Positions 51,470 to 61,101 of a stretch of DNA of 64,000 nucleotides are shown here, piece after piece. Position numbers and translations under genes: made by a program. The DNA comes from Paraburkholderia guartelaensis (GTDB lineage Bacteria; Pseudomonadota; Gammaproteobacteria; Burkholderiales; Burkholderiaceae), in contig NZ_SMOD01000018.1 of the NCBI RefSeq assembly GCF_004353905.1, positions 451 to 64,450 of the forward strand, given 5' to 3'. The stretch's first letter is position 1. Each line of letters begins with the position of its first letter. A model generated the notes under the pieces. The model worked only from the letters and a program-made list of their open reading frames with translations, searched no databases and had not been told where the DNA came from.

Positions 51470-51490
51470 TTTTGAATGCAAAATTCAAAA
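51470..51490. promoter_or_regulatory. GntR operator O2 at the aminotransferase promoter
   Basis: TTTTGAATGCAAAA (one mismatch to O1) overlaps a longer inverted repeat TTTTGAAT-GCAAA-ATTCAAAA. It lies 14-34 bp before the aminotransferase start, where a bound regulator would block transcription or early elongation. Confidence 0.6.
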
Positions 51491-51503
51491 CAGGAGCGAT
51501 TGC

Positions 51504-52721
51504 ATGCTGAAGCTCGATTTCCATCCCGCTGGTCGCCACTTCCTGCAGATTCCCGGCCCGAGCCCGGTGCCCGATCGCATCCTGCGCGCGATGAGCTATC
51601 CGACCATCGACCATCGCGGCCCCGAATTTGGCGTGCTCGGGCTCAAGGTGCTGGACGGCATCAAGAAGATCTTCAAGACGCAGCAGCCGGTGGTGATCTA
51701 CCCGGCCTCCGGCACCGGCGCGTGGGAAGCCGCGCTCACCAACACGCTGAGCCCCGGCGACACGGTGTTGATGTTTGAGACGGGCCATTTCGCGACGCTA
51801 TGGAAGCAGATGGCCGAGCGCCTTGGCCTGAAGCCCGAATTTCTCGGCCTGCCTGGCATCGAAGGCTGGCGGCGCGGTGTGCAGGCCGACATGATCGAAA
51901 AGCGTCTGCGCGAGGACGCGCAGCACGCCATCAAGGCGGTGTGCGTGGTGCATAACGAGACGTCGACCGGCGTGACCTCGGACATCGCCGCGGTGCGCCG
52001 CGCGATCGACGCCGCGGGCCACCCGGCGCTGCTGCTCGTCGACACGATTTCCGGTCTCGCCAGCGCCGACTATCGCCACGACGAATGGGGCGTGGACGTG
52101 ACGGTCTCCGGCTCGCAGAAGGGTCTCATGCTGCCGCCGGGCATCAGCTTCAACGCGGTTTCGGCGAAGGCGCTGGCCGCGAGCGAGCACGCGAAGCTGC
52201 CGCGCAGCTTCTGGGGCTGGGCTGAGATCATCGAGATGAACAAGAGCGGGTACTGGCCATACACGCCCAATACGAACCTGCTCTACGGCCTTTCCGAAGC
52301 GCTCGACATGCTGCAGGACGAAGGGCTCGACAACGTGTTCGCGCGGCATCAGCGGCTGGGCGAGGCCTGCCGGCGCGCCGTGCGCGCGTGGGGCCTCGAG
52401 ATCCAGTGCGCCGACCCTGCCGTCTACAGTCCCGTGCTCACGGGCGTGATGATGCCCGAAGGCGTGGATGCAGACGCCGTGCGCAAGATCATCTACGAGC
52501 GCTTCGATCTTTCGCTCGGCACGGGCCTCGGCAAGGTCAAGGGGCGCATGTTCCGCATCGGGCATCTGGGCGACTGCAATGACCTCACGCTGCTGGCGGC
52601 TTTGGCCGGTTGCGAGATGGGCCTGCGCATCGCGGGCGTGCCCTTGAAGGACAGCGGCTTGCCGGCCGCGATGGAATATCTCGCGGCGCAGCCCAACGTG
52701 GTGTCGCTGAGAGCCGCCTGA
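51504..52721 (+). CDS. Serine-glyoxylate / alanine-glyoxylate-type aminotransferase
   Basis: A 405-residue fold-type I aminotransferase of class V. The PLP Lys is in SGSQKGLMLPPG (Lys206), with IPGPSPVPDRI at the N-terminus, ASGTGAWEAAL for phosphate binding and VHNETSTGV upstream. It is the kind of enzyme that moves an amino group from serine or alanine to glyoxylate. The start has CAGGAG upstream. First of a three-gene operon with a carrier and a D-2-hydroxyacid dehydrogenase-type oxidoreductase, which suggests glycolate/glyoxylate handling. Confidence 0.88.
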   Translation: MLKLDFHPAGRHFLQIPGPSPVPDRILRAMSYPTIDHRGPEFGVLGLKVLDGIKKIFKTQQPVVIYPASGTGAWEAALTNTLSPGDTVLMFETGHFATLWKQMAERLGLKPEFLGLPGIEGWRRGVQADMIEKRLREDAQHAIKAVCVVHNETSTGVTSDIAAVRRAIDAAGHPALLLVDTISGLASADYRHDEWGVDVTVSGSQKGLMLPPGISFNAVSAKALAASEHAKLPRSFWGWAEIIEMNKSGYWPYTPNTNLLYGLSEALDMLQDEGLDNVFARHQRLGEACRRAVRAWGLEIQCADPAVYSPVLTGVMMPEGVDADAVRKIIYERFDLSLGTGLGKVKGRMFRIGHLGDCNDLTLLAALAGCEMGLRIAGVPLKDSGLPAAMEYLAAQPNVVSLRAA

Positions 52722-52737
52722 AACGAGCACGTTTTCA

Positions 52738-52762
52738 CATGCCGCGCACGGGGTGCGGCATG
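52738..52762 (+). other. Hairpin between aminotransferase and carrier genes
   Basis: CATGCCGC pairs with GCGGCATG around a nine-base loop, 17 bp after the aminotransferase stop, with no T-run. It may tune expression inside the operon. Confidence 0.45.
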
Positions 52763-52857
52763 ACAGGCCGATTCCAGGCGATGGCAGGTCGTTCCCATGC
52801 CGGACGCCACTTCGAGAAGGGCGATGCGGCCGATAGAACCAGCAACGGAGACAGACG

Positions 52858-54144
52858 ATGAAACGGTATCGATTGACGAGCGCGAGCAGCATCGTGCTGA
52901 TCATGCTCTGCGTCATGTACTTCATCACCTACCTCGACCGTGTGAACGTGAGCACGGCAGCGGCGGGCTTCGGCAAGGAGTTCCAGCTATCGCATACCGA
53001 GGTGGGGCTGGTCTTCTCGGCGTTCGCGTATCCGTATTTGCTGTTTCAGATCATTGGCGGCTGGGTGAGCGACCGCTTCGGCGCGCGCCGCACGCTGCTT
53101 TTCTGCGGCGCGTTGTGGGGGGTGGCGACGATTCTCACGGGCATGGCAGGCGGCCTCGCCACGCTGCTCGCCGCGCGCCTCCTGCTCGGCTTCGGTGAGG
53201 GCGCAACGTTTCCCGCCTCGACCTCGGCCATGTCGCGCTGGGTCGCGAAAGAGCGGCGCGGTTTCGCGCAGGGCATCACGCACTCCGCGTCGCGCATCGG
53301 CAATGCGGTGGCGCCCGCAGTGGTCGTGCTGGTGATGGCGCGCTACGGCTGGCGCGAATCGTTTTATGTTTGCGGCGCGCTCAGCCTGCTGTGGGTGGTG
53401 GTGTGGGCGTTCACGTTCACTGAACACCCGAAGGATCACCCGCGCATTACCGAGGCCGAGCTCGCGATCCTGCCGCCGCCCAAGCCGCGCGTGACCGGTC
53501 TGCCGTGGATGGCGCTCTTCAAGCGCATGATTCCGGTGACGATCGTCTACTTCTGCTACGGCTGGACGCTGTGGCTTTTCCTTAGCTGGATTCCGCAATA
53601 CTTCCTGCACAACTATCACCTGCAACTTGGCAAGTCGGCGATCTTCGCCTCGGTGGTGTTTCTCGCGGGCGTGGTGGGCGACACGCTCGGCGGCCTCGTG
53701 ACCGACTGGCTCTTTCAGCGCACGGGCAATCTCAAGCGCGCGCGCAGCTGGATGGTTTCGGTGTGCATGCTCATCACGCTGATCGTCCTCGTGCCACTAA
53801 TGTTCGTGCACGACCCCGTCATTTCCATGGCGTGCCTCGCGGCAGGCTTCTTCTTCGCTGAAATGACGATCGGGCCGATGTGGGCGATTCCCATGGATAT
53901 TGCGCCGGAGTTCTCGGGCACGGCGAGCGGCATGATGAACACGGGCTCGGCACTGGCCGCGATCATCTCGCCCGTGGTGGGCGGTTTTCTGATCGACCGC
54001 TTCGGTAACTGGGACCTGCCGTTCGTGGGCAGCATGATACTGATGGGGTGCGGCGTGATTCTCGCGTTCCGCATGCAGCCGGACAGCCGCTTCGAGCTGG
54101 GCGAGAAGGCTGACGAACCCGCAGGTTCTCATCAAGGAGTGTGA
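52858..54144 (+). CDS. MFS transporter, anion:cation symporter type
   Basis: A 428-residue carrier. YLDRVNVSTAA at residues 25-35, SDRFGARR near 70 and GFGEGATFPASTSAMS around 115-130 mark the ACS group, which moves organic anions such as hydroxy-acids, aldonates and vitamins. The ATG follows GGAGACAGACG. It sits between the aminotransferase and the FAD-FeS oxidoreductase, so it probably imports the acid they degrade. Confidence 0.9.
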   Translation: MKRYRLTSASSIVLIMLCVMYFITYLDRVNVSTAAAGFGKEFQLSHTEVGLVFSAFAYPYLLFQIIGGWVSDRFGARRTLLFCGALWGVATILTGMAGGLATLLAARLLLGFGEGATFPASTSAMSRWVAKERRGFAQGITHSASRIGNAVAPAVVVLVMARYGWRESFYVCGALSLLWVVVWAFTFTEHPKDHPRITEAELAILPPPKPRVTGLPWMALFKRMIPVTIVYFCYGWTLWLFLSWIPQYFLHNYHLQLGKSAIFASVVFLAGVVGDTLGGLVTDWLFQRTGNLKRARSWMVSVCMLITLIVLVPLMFVHDPVISMACLAAGFFFAEMTIGPMWAIPMDIAPEFSGTASGMMNTGSALAAIISPVVGGFLIDRFGNWDLPFVGSMILMGCGVILAFRMQPDSRFELGEKADEPAGSHQGV

Positions 54145-54150
54145 ACGGCG

Positions 54151-57100
54151 ATGGAAGGCGCACGCACCTCGGGCATGCTGGTCAAGCCGGTTCATCTCGT
54201 TCCTTCGAGTGCGGGCCACGGCTCGCCGCTCGCGCGGCGCCTGCGTGAAGCCCTGCGCGGCGACGTATTCTTCGACGCCGCGAGCCGCGGCCGTTACGCA
54301 ACCGACGCCTCGATCTATCAGATCATGCCCATCGGCGTGGTCGTACCGCGCGATCAGGACGACTTGCGCGCCGCACTGGAAGTGGCGCGCCTCGCGCATG
54401 CTCCCGTGCTGGCGCGCGGCGCAGGTACGAGCCAGTGCGGGCAGACGGTGGGCGAAGCGCTCGTGATCGACACGTCGAAGTGGCTCAACAACATCGTCGA
54501 GTTCGACGCCGATGCGCGCACGGTAACGGTCGAACCGGGCGTCGTGCTCGATCATCTGAACGCGTGGCTCAAGCCGCATGGGTTGTGGTTTCCCGTCGAC
54601 GTTTCGACGGCTGCGCAGTGCACGATCGGCGGCATGGCGGGCAACAACTCGTGCGGCTCGCGTTCGATCGAATACGGCAACATGGTGCACAACGTGCTCG
54701 GCATCGACGCGATTCTCGCGGACGGCAGCGAGGCGCGCTTCCAGTCGCTGAACCTCCCGCACGAAGGCGCGCGACTGGCGGCGCTGCTCGAAGGCGTACA
54801 GCGCATCGCCACGCGCGAGCGCGGCGAGATTGCCGAACGCATGCCGAAGGTGCTGCGCCGCGTGGCCGGCTACAACATCGACCTGTTCGACTGCCAGAAC
54901 CCGCTCGCTTATACCGACGACGGCGTGGCGAATCTCGCGCATCTGCTCGTGGGCTCCGAAGGCACGCTCGCGTTCAGCCGGCAGATTACGCTGAAGCTCG
55001 CGCCGCTGCCCGCGCACAAAACGCTGGGCGTGGTGAGTTTTCCTACGTTCCGGCAAGCGATGGACTCGGCGCAGCACATCGTCAAGCTCAAGCCGACCGC
55101 GGTCGAGCTGGTCGATCGCACGATGATCGAACTCGCGCTCGGCAATCCGGGCTTCAAGCCGGTGATCGAAAAGGCGCTGGTGGGCAGGCCCGATGCGATA
55201 TTGCTGGTCGAGTTCGCGGGCGACGAGCGCGACGCCCAGGTGCGCCGTTTGGAAGCGCTGGTCGAGTTGATGGGCGATCACGGCCTGCCGGACTCGGTCG
55301 TGAAGATGACCGATGCGATCGAGCAAAAGGCGCTATGGGAAGTGCGCAAGGCGGGCCTGAACATCATGATGAGCATGAAGGGCGACGGCAAGCCCGTCTC
55401 GTTCATCGAGGACTGCGCCGTGCCGCTCGAACATCTCGCGGAGTACACGAGCCGCCTGACCGAGATCTTCCATCAGCATGGCACCGAAGGCACGTGGTAC
55501 GCGCACGCGAGCGTCGGCACGCTGCACGTGCGGCCGATACTCGACATGCGCCGCGACGGCGCGGCAAAAATGCGCGCGATAGGGGAGCAGGCTGCGGAAC
55601 TGGTGCGCGAGTACAAGGGCGCGTTCTCGGGCGAGCACGGCGATGGTCTGTGCCGCGGCGAATGGATTGCCTGGCAGTACGGACCGAAAATCAACGCCGC
55701 GTTCTCGGAAATCAAGCAGCTGTTCGATCCCGAGAACCGCTTCAATCCCGACAAGATCGTGCGGCCGCCGAAGATGGACGACGCGAAGCTGTTCCGCTTC
55801 GCGCCCGGATATCGCGAGCGCCAGATGCGGCCGATGCTCGACTGGTCGGCGTGGGACGTGAGCCGCGATCCGCTGACCGGTGTGGAAACGCCGCCCGGCA
55901 GCGGCGACGACCTGACGGGCGGCCTCGCGAAAGCCGTGGAGATGTGCAACAACAACGGCCACTGCCGCAAGTTCGACGCGGGCACGATGTGCCCGAGCTA
56001 CCGCGTGACGAAAGACGAGAAGCACGTGACGCGTGGCCGCGCGAACACGCTTCGGCTCGCGATTTCTGGCCAGTTGGGCGAGGACGGACTCGCGAGCGAC
56101 GATGTCAAGGATACGCTCGACCTGTGCGTGTCGTGCAAGGGCTGCAAGCGCGACTGTCCCACCGGCGTGGACATGGCGAAGCTGAAGATCGAGGCGCGCG
56201 CGGCGTGGAACACGAAGCACGGCCTGAAGCTGCGCGAGAAAATGATTGCGTTTCTGCCGCGCTATGCACGTCGCGCGGCGCAAGCCGGTAGCTTTGCTGC
56301 GGCTGGCGAGCGCATCCCCGTGGTATCCGCATGGGCGAAGCGCGTGCTCGGCTTCGCGCCGCAACGCTCGCTGCCGCAGTTCCGACCTTCGTTCCTTGCG
56401 GAGGTTGCGGCCGCAAAGCAGGAGGCAGCAGCGGCAACGAAAGAAGTGGTGCTGTTCGTCGATACCTTCAACGACAACTTCGAGCCCGAAAACGCCCGCG
56501 CCGCGAAGCGGGTGCTCGAAGCGGCCGGCTATTTCGTGCACTTCAACGTGCGCGGCGAAGAACGCCCGCTCTGCTGCGGCCGCACGTTCCTCGCCGCGGG
56601 ACTGGTGGAGGAGGCGAAGCGCGAGGCGCGGCGCCTGCTCGATACGCTCATGCCGTTCGTGGCGCGCGGCGTTTCCATCGTCGGGCTGGAGCCTTCGTGC
56701 CTGCTCTCGATGCGCGACGAATTCCTGCAATACGGCTACGGCGACGAAGCGCGTGAGCTATCGGCCGCGGCGTTCCTGTTCGAGGAATTCCTCGTGCGCG
56801 AGAAAGGCGCGGGCCGGTTCGATCTGAAGTTGCACCAACTCGACGCGCCGCGCGCGTGGGTGCACGGCCACTGCCACCAGAAAGCGTTCGACGCCTTCCG
56901 GCCCGTGCTCACGGTGCTGGGCTGGATTCCTGGCCTGGATGTGAAGCCGATCGAATCGTCATGCTGCGGGATGGCGGGCAGCTTCGGCTACGAAGCGGAG
57001 CACTACGAAGCATCGATGGCGATGGCAGAGTTTGCGTTGCTGCCCGCCGTGCGTAAAGCGGATCGCGCTGATCTCGTCGTGGCGGATGGCACGAGCTGCC

Positions 57101-57174
57101 GCCACCAGATCCACGATGGCGCAAACGCCACGGCGCTGCACGTGGCGAGGGTGCTGGAAATGGCGTTGGGCTAA
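54151..57174 (+). CDS. FAD-linked oxidoreductase fused to Fe-S domains (D-2-hydroxyacid dehydrogenase type, YdiJ-like)
   Basis: A 1007-residue fusion. Residues about 60-240 are the FAD-binding type 4 domain (ARGAGTSQCGQT, TIGGMAGNNSCGSRSI), 260-560 the FAD-linked oxidase C-terminal domain (GEHGDGLCRGEW), 595-680 a ferredoxin-like region with two 4Fe-4S sites (CNNNGHCRKFDAGTMC, CVSCKGCKRDCPTG), and the C-terminal third has CCG-type motifs (LCCGRTFLAAG, HGHCHQKAF, SSCCGMAGSFG). Such enzymes oxidise D-lactate, glycolate or D-2-hydroxyglutarate. The 6-bp gap to the carrier gene indicates coupling. The stop overlaps that of the convergent serine hydrolase (CTAA). Confidence 0.9.
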   Translation: MEGARTSGMLVKPVHLVPSSAGHGSPLARRLREALRGDVFFDAASRGRYATDASIYQIMPIGVVVPRDQDDLRAALEVARLAHAPVLARGAGTSQCGQTVGEALVIDTSKWLNNIVEFDADARTVTVEPGVVLDHLNAWLKPHGLWFPVDVSTAAQCTIGGMAGNNSCGSRSIEYGNMVHNVLGIDAILADGSEARFQSLNLPHEGARLAALLEGVQRIATRERGEIAERMPKVLRRVAGYNIDLFDCQNPLAYTDDGVANLAHLLVGSEGTLAFSRQITLKLAPLPAHKTLGVVSFPTFRQAMDSAQHIVKLKPTAVELVDRTMIELALGNPGFKPVIEKALVGRPDAILLVEFAGDERDAQVRRLEALVELMGDHGLPDSVVKMTDAIEQKALWEVRKAGLNIMMSMKGDGKPVSFIEDCAVPLEHLAEYTSRLTEIFHQHGTEGTWYAHASVGTLHVRPILDMRRDGAAKMRAIGEQAAELVREYKGAFSGEHGDGLCRGEWIAWQYGPKINAAFSEIKQLFDPENRFNPDKIVRPPKMDDAKLFRFAPGYRERQMRPMLDWSAWDVSRDPLTGVETPPGSGDDLTGGLAKAVEMCNNNGHCRKFDAGTMCPSYRVTKDEKHVTRGRANTLRLAISGQLGEDGLASDDVKDTLDLCVSCKGCKRDCPTGVDMAKLKIEARAAWNTKHGLKLREKMIAFLPRYARRAAQAGSFAAAGERIPVVSAWAKRVLGFAPQRSLPQFRPSFLAEVAAAKQEAAAATKEVVLFVDTFNDNFEPENARAAKRVLEAAGYFVHFNVRGEERPLCCGRTFLAAGLVEEAKREARRLLDTLMPFVARGVSIVGLEPSCLLSMRDEFLQYGYGDEARELSAAAFLFEEFLVREKGAGRFDLKLHQLDAPRAWVHGHCHQKAFDAFRPVLTVLGWIPGLDVKPIESSCCGMAGSFGYEAEHYEASMAMAEFALLPAVRKADRADLVVADGTSCRHQIHDGANATALHVARVLEMALG

Positions 57175-58265
57175 CTCGCGAGCGTGCTCGTGCCCTGTCG
57201 CGTGCAAACGGCATCCACGGCGTGCAGCATCTTGCCGAAGAACGCATCGGCGAATTGTGAATCGATCCAGCGCACGATCAGCGCGATCTTGCGCTCGGGC
57301 TCGATCCACATGAACGAACTGCCCGCGCCAACGCCAAACCAGCTCGACTCGGGCACGCTCGGAAACATGCGCCGCCCCGTGTTGAGCCAGACCAGCGAGC
57401 CGTAGAACGGCGCGAGCGCGCAGGGCGTGCGCATGCGCGCGATCCATTCGCTCGAGAGCACGCGGCGGCCCGAGGCGACACCATCGTCGAGCAGCATTTG
57501 CGCGACCTTCAACTGGTCGTTTGCGCTCACCGACATGCCGCCGCCCCAATGCGAGCCGCCTGGCACCGACTGCACGCGTCTGCCGCCCTGGTCGATCCAC
57601 GCGTCGTCGTAACCGACCCATTGCCAGTTCTCGGTCGCGCCTACGGGCCTCATGATCGTCTCGCGAAAGACTTCGGGTAACGAACGACCAAACAGACGCA
57701 GGAGCGCGAGAGAAAGCTGGTTGATGCGCACGTCGTTGTATTCCCAATACGTGCCGGGCGCGCGCAACGGGCGCAAGTCGCCTTTCTTACCGTCGGGCGG
57801 CTCGCCGAACGTGACGGCGCGATAGTGATCGGCCTGATCGGAAAGGCCGAAGCACGTGCCTTGCCATTCGCTCGTCTGTTGCAGCAGATGCGTCCACGTG
57901 ACCTGCGCATTGTGGGCATCGTCGAAGCCGATGCCGGGCACCCGCACGTGGACGGGCTCGTCGGGATCGGGCAGCAGGCCGCGGTCGTGTGCCACGCCCG
58001 CGAGCAGCGCGAGATACGTCTTCGCGATGCTGAAGGTCAGATCGGGCCGATCGGGCGCGCCCCATTGCGCGAGCGGGCGCCCATTCACGGCGACGGCGCC
58101 GGACACTGGGCCGCGATCGTGAATGGGGCCCAGCAAGCGGTTCCACGGTGGCGGGTCGTTCACGTGCACGCCGAAGTTGCCATCGGCGTTACGGTCCCAT
58201 GCCGATTCGTGATCGACGGAAAACTGAATGGCGTCCTGAACTTCCTGCGGCAAATCGTGTTGCAT
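57171..58265 (-). CDS. Beta-lactamase-fold serine hydrolase (class C/esterase-like)
   Basis: A 364-residue protein without a signal peptide. Ser-x-x-Lys appears as SIAKTYLALLAG near residue 80, the Tyr motif as WEYNDVRINQL (YND in place of the usual YSN), and a later GVGAGSSF loop. Such cytosolic relatives are esterases, D-aminopeptidases or amide hydrolases rather than beta-lactamases. It is downstream of the MFS gene at 58306 with a 40-bp gap and may be part of that operon. Confidence 0.78.
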   Translation of the reverse strand: MQHDLPQEVQDAIQFSVDHESAWDRNADGNFGVHVNDPPPWNRLLGPIHDRGPVSGAVAVNGRPLAQWGAPDRPDLTFSIAKTYLALLAGVAHDRGLLPDPDEPVHVRVPGIGFDDAHNAQVTWTHLLQQTSEWQGTCFGLSDQADHYRAVTFGEPPDGKKGDLRPLRAPGTYWEYNDVRINQLSLALLRLFGRSLPEVFRETIMRPVGATENWQWVGYDDAWIDQGGRRVQSVPGGSHWGGGMSVSANDQLKVAQMLLDDGVASGRRVLSSEWIARMRTPCALAPFYGSLVWLNTGRRMFPSVPESSWFGVGAGSSFMWIEPERKIALIVRWIDSQFADAFFGKMLHAVDAVCTRQGTSTLAS

Positions 58266-58305
58266 ACGTGCGTGTTTCCTGTTGGTGTTCTTGTACGGTG
58301 CCGCT

Positions 58306-59613
58306 TCAACGGGCGTCGAGGCGCATGCTGGCCCAGATCAGCGTTGCGAGGCTCAACACGGCCGCGAACATCAGCCAGAGCCCCGGCGCGAGATTGTTGC
58401 CCGTCGCCGCAATGAGCGCGGCCACGGCCAGCGGCGTGAAGCCGCCGAACACGGTCGTGCCGACGTTGTAGGCGAGCGCCATGCCCGTGGTGCGCGTGCG
58501 CGTGGGGAAGAAGCTTGCCATGAGCGCCGGGATCGAGGCGAAATAGGTGACCTTCAGCACCGCGATCCAGACCACGGCGGCCAGCAGCGAGGGCAGCGAA
58601 GGATGGGAGTTGACGAACATGAACGCGGGATAGACGGTGAGCAGGAACAGCACGCCCGCCACGAACATGATGCGCGTGCGGCCCACCTTGTCCGACCAGT
58701 GGCCCACGATCGGCGTGAGCACGATGGCGATCAGGCCGGCCACGAGCGTGGCGATGAAGCCCGACGAAGGCGCGAGGCCGAGCTGCCGCGCGGCATAGGT
58801 CGGCATGTAGAGCAGCACGTATTGGGCCGACGTGGTCAGAATCAGCACGCCGATCGATGCGACCACGCGCGCCTTCTGCGTGGCGAACAATTCGCGCACG
58901 GGCGACTCGGCTTTTTCGATGCGCTCGAATTCGGGCGTTTCGTCCATGCGTCGGCGGATATAAAGGCCCACGGGACCAATCAGCACACCGAACAGGAATG
59001 GAATGCGCCAGCCCCAGCCTTCGAGCTGCGGCTGCGTGAGCATGCCTGTGAGCACCGCGCCGAACAAAGAGACGAGCAGTGTGCTCGCGCCCTGGCTCGA
59101 AAACTGCCAGCTCGACATGAAACCGCTGCGCTGCGGTGCGTGCTCGATCAGGAAGGCGGTTGAACTGCCGAACTCGCCGCCCGCCGAAAAGCCTTGCAGA
59201 AGACGCGAGGCAAAAATGCCGATGGGCGCGAGTATGCCGATCGTCGCGTAGGTGGGCATCAGCGCGACCATGCCGGTGCCGATCGTCATCATCGTAATGG
59301 AGAGCGTGAGCGACGCCTTGCGGCCCTTGCGGTCGCTGTACGAGCCGAGCACGAGCGCGCCGACCGGCCGCGCGAGGTACGAAAGCGCGAACGTGCCGAG
59401 CGTGAGCAGCAGCGACATCGTTGCGTTGTGAAGGGGGAAGAAGAGCTTGGAGAGCGTCGAGGCGAAGTAGCCGTACGCCAGCAGATCGTAGAACTCGAGC
59501 GCGTTGCCTATCGACGTCGCGACGATGAGCCGCGAGACGTTCTTGCCTGACGTACCTTGAGCGGGCTCTGACCAGGGCTCGCTGCCGTGCGCGGGTAGGG
59601 ATTCGATGCTCAT
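58306..59613 (-). CDS. MFS transporter, metabolite:H+ symporter type
   Basis: A 435-residue carrier. IGNALEFYDLLAYGYFA at residues 35-51, YSDRKGRK near 95 and FSAGGEFGSSTAFLIE in helix 4-5 identify the group. The chosen start MSIESLP has a GAGGA upstream and begins the conserved region. It lies 10 bp after the M20 gene, so the pair is an operon; the serine hydrolase gene follows. Likely substrate: the compound hydrolysed by the M20 enzyme. Confidence 0.9.
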   Translation of the reverse strand: MSIESLPAHGSEPWSEPAQGTSGKNVSRLIVATSIGNALEFYDLLAYGYFASTLSKLFFPLHNATMSLLLTLGTFALSYLARPVGALVLGSYSDRKGRKASLTLSITMMTIGTGMVALMPTYATIGILAPIGIFASRLLQGFSAGGEFGSSTAFLIEHAPQRSGFMSSWQFSSQGASTLLVSLFGAVLTGMLTQPQLEGWGWRIPFLFGVLIGPVGLYIRRRMDETPEFERIEKAESPVRELFATQKARVVASIGVLILTTSAQYVLLYMPTYAARQLGLAPSSGFIATLVAGLIAIVLTPIVGHWSDKVGRTRIMFVAGVLFLLTVYPAFMFVNSHPSLPSLLAAVVWIAVLKVTYFASIPALMASFFPTRTRTTGMALAYNVGTTVFGGFTPLAVAALIAATGNNLAPGLWLMFAAVLSLATLIWASMRLDAR

Positions 59614-59623
59614 CGGGACGTCC

Positions 59624-61042
59624 TCATGCAAGCGTGGTTGGATGCGGTGCGGGGTTGGACGCGCCGGCCTCTCTTGCACCGAGGTCCCAGAAGAGGCCAG
59701 CCATGATGCGCAGCCCGTCGCGCACGACTGGGCCGAGCAGGTGCTCGTTCGGCGCGTGCTGCGAGCAGCCTGGATACGAATGCGGCACCCAGAGCGTGGG
59801 CATGCCGAGCACCTCGGCGAATACGTCGTTGGGCAGCGTGCCGCCCAGGTTCGGCAGCAGCACGGGATCGGCTCCCGTGGTCTCGCGCAGCGAGCGCAGG
59901 GCCCATTGCACCCAGGCGTTGTCGGGATCGACACGCGTGGCCGGTGCGCCGCGCTCCACTTCGAGTTCGATCATGTCGAAGCCGTGCGCGTCGAGGTGCG
60001 CACGCACGATCCGTTCGAGGTCCTGCCAGTTCGTGCCCACGACGAAGCGGATCTGCATGTACGCGATGGCGTGCGGGGGAATCGCGTTCACGGGCTTCTC
60101 GGGGTTGCCCGTGCGGAACGCGAGCACTTCCAGATTGTTCCAGCCGAACACGCGCTCGGTTGGCGTGAGGCTCGGCTCGCCGTAGTCGCGGTCGACCTCG
60201 GGCTCGCCCGGATTGCCGCCCACGCGAATATCGGCGAGCGCGCGGCGCACGGATTCCGGAATCGGCGGCGGGCGCAGGTCTTCTACGAGGATCTTGCCGT
60301 GGGCGTCGACCATCGAGGCGATCGCGTTCGCGAGCACGACGCCCGGATTGCGCAGCAGGCCGCCCCAGTTGCCCGAATGATGGCCGCCTTCGCGTAGCGT
60401 GAGTTCGAGCTTGAAATTGACTAGGCCGCGCGAGCCGAGAAAGATCGTTGGGCGGTGCGCGCTAAGGCGCGGCCCGTCGGAGGCGATCAGCACGTCGGCT
60501 GCGAGTTCGTCGCGCAACCGGGTGCACAGTTCGTGCAGGCCCGGCGAGCCGACTTCCTCGCCCGTTTCGAAGAGCAGCTTGAGGTTGAAGCCGAGCTTGC
60601 CGCCGCGCGCGTCGAGTACGGCCTCGAGCGCCGCGAGGTTGATACTGTGCTGGCCTTTGTTGTCGGCGGTGCCGCGTCCGTACCAGCGCTCGCCGTCGAC
60701 AGTCACGTCCCACGGCGTGAGGCCCGCACGCCATTGGGCGTCGTAGCCGCGCACCACGTCGCCGTGGCCGTAGCTGAGCACGGTGGGCAGCGCATCGTCT
60801 TCGTGGCGGTGGGCAATCAGGAACGGGCCCGCGCCTTTGGCGGGATTCTCGACGACCCGGCAGGTGAAGCCCCATTGTGTGAGCAACGGAGTGAGTTCCT
60901 CGTCCAGATAGCCGCGCAAACGCCCGCCGCTCTCTGGCTCCTGGCTCTCGGTTCGAAACGCCACGCGGCGGCGCAGATCGTTCAGGAAGCGGCCGGAATC
61001 GTAGTGACCGGCTGCGGTCTGAATGGCGGTGTCACGGGTCAA
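59624..61042 (-). CDS. M20-family metallopeptidase/deacetylase
   Basis: A 472-residue ArgE/DapE/CPG2-type enzyme. SYGHGDVV, GRGTADNKGQ, ETGEEVGS and the final PHSYPGCSQHAPNEHL give the two-metal site; the catalytic Glu-Glu is in TGEEVG. The start is TTG with GGGAGA at good spacing; no ATG gives the same N-terminus. Longer than typical (about 380) because of an expanded C-terminal half. Operon with the downstream MFS gene, divergent from LysR at 61178. Confidence 0.88.
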   Translation of the reverse strand: MTRDTAIQTAAGHYDSGRFLNDLRRRVAFRTESQEPESGGRLRGYLDEELTPLLTQWGFTCRVVENPAKGAGPFLIAHRHEDDALPTVLSYGHGDVVRGYDAQWRAGLTPWDVTVDGERWYGRGTADNKGQHSINLAALEAVLDARGGKLGFNLKLLFETGEEVGSPGLHELCTRLRDELAADVLIASDGPRLSAHRPTIFLGSRGLVNFKLELTLREGGHHSGNWGGLLRNPGVVLANAIASMVDAHGKILVEDLRPPPIPESVRRALADIRVGGNPGEPEVDRDYGEPSLTPTERVFGWNNLEVLAFRTGNPEKPVNAIPPHAIAYMQIRFVVGTNWQDLERIVRAHLDAHGFDMIELEVERGAPATRVDPDNAWVQWALRSLRETTGADPVLLPNLGGTLPNDVFAEVLGMPTLWVPHSYPGCSQHAPNEHLLGPVVRDGLRIMAGLFWDLGAREAGASNPAPHPTTLA

Positions 61043-61101
61043 CGCGCGTCTCCCTCTGGTTGAGACCGTCTGAAAGCTGTCGAACGATCCTGCAACCGCC
61101 G

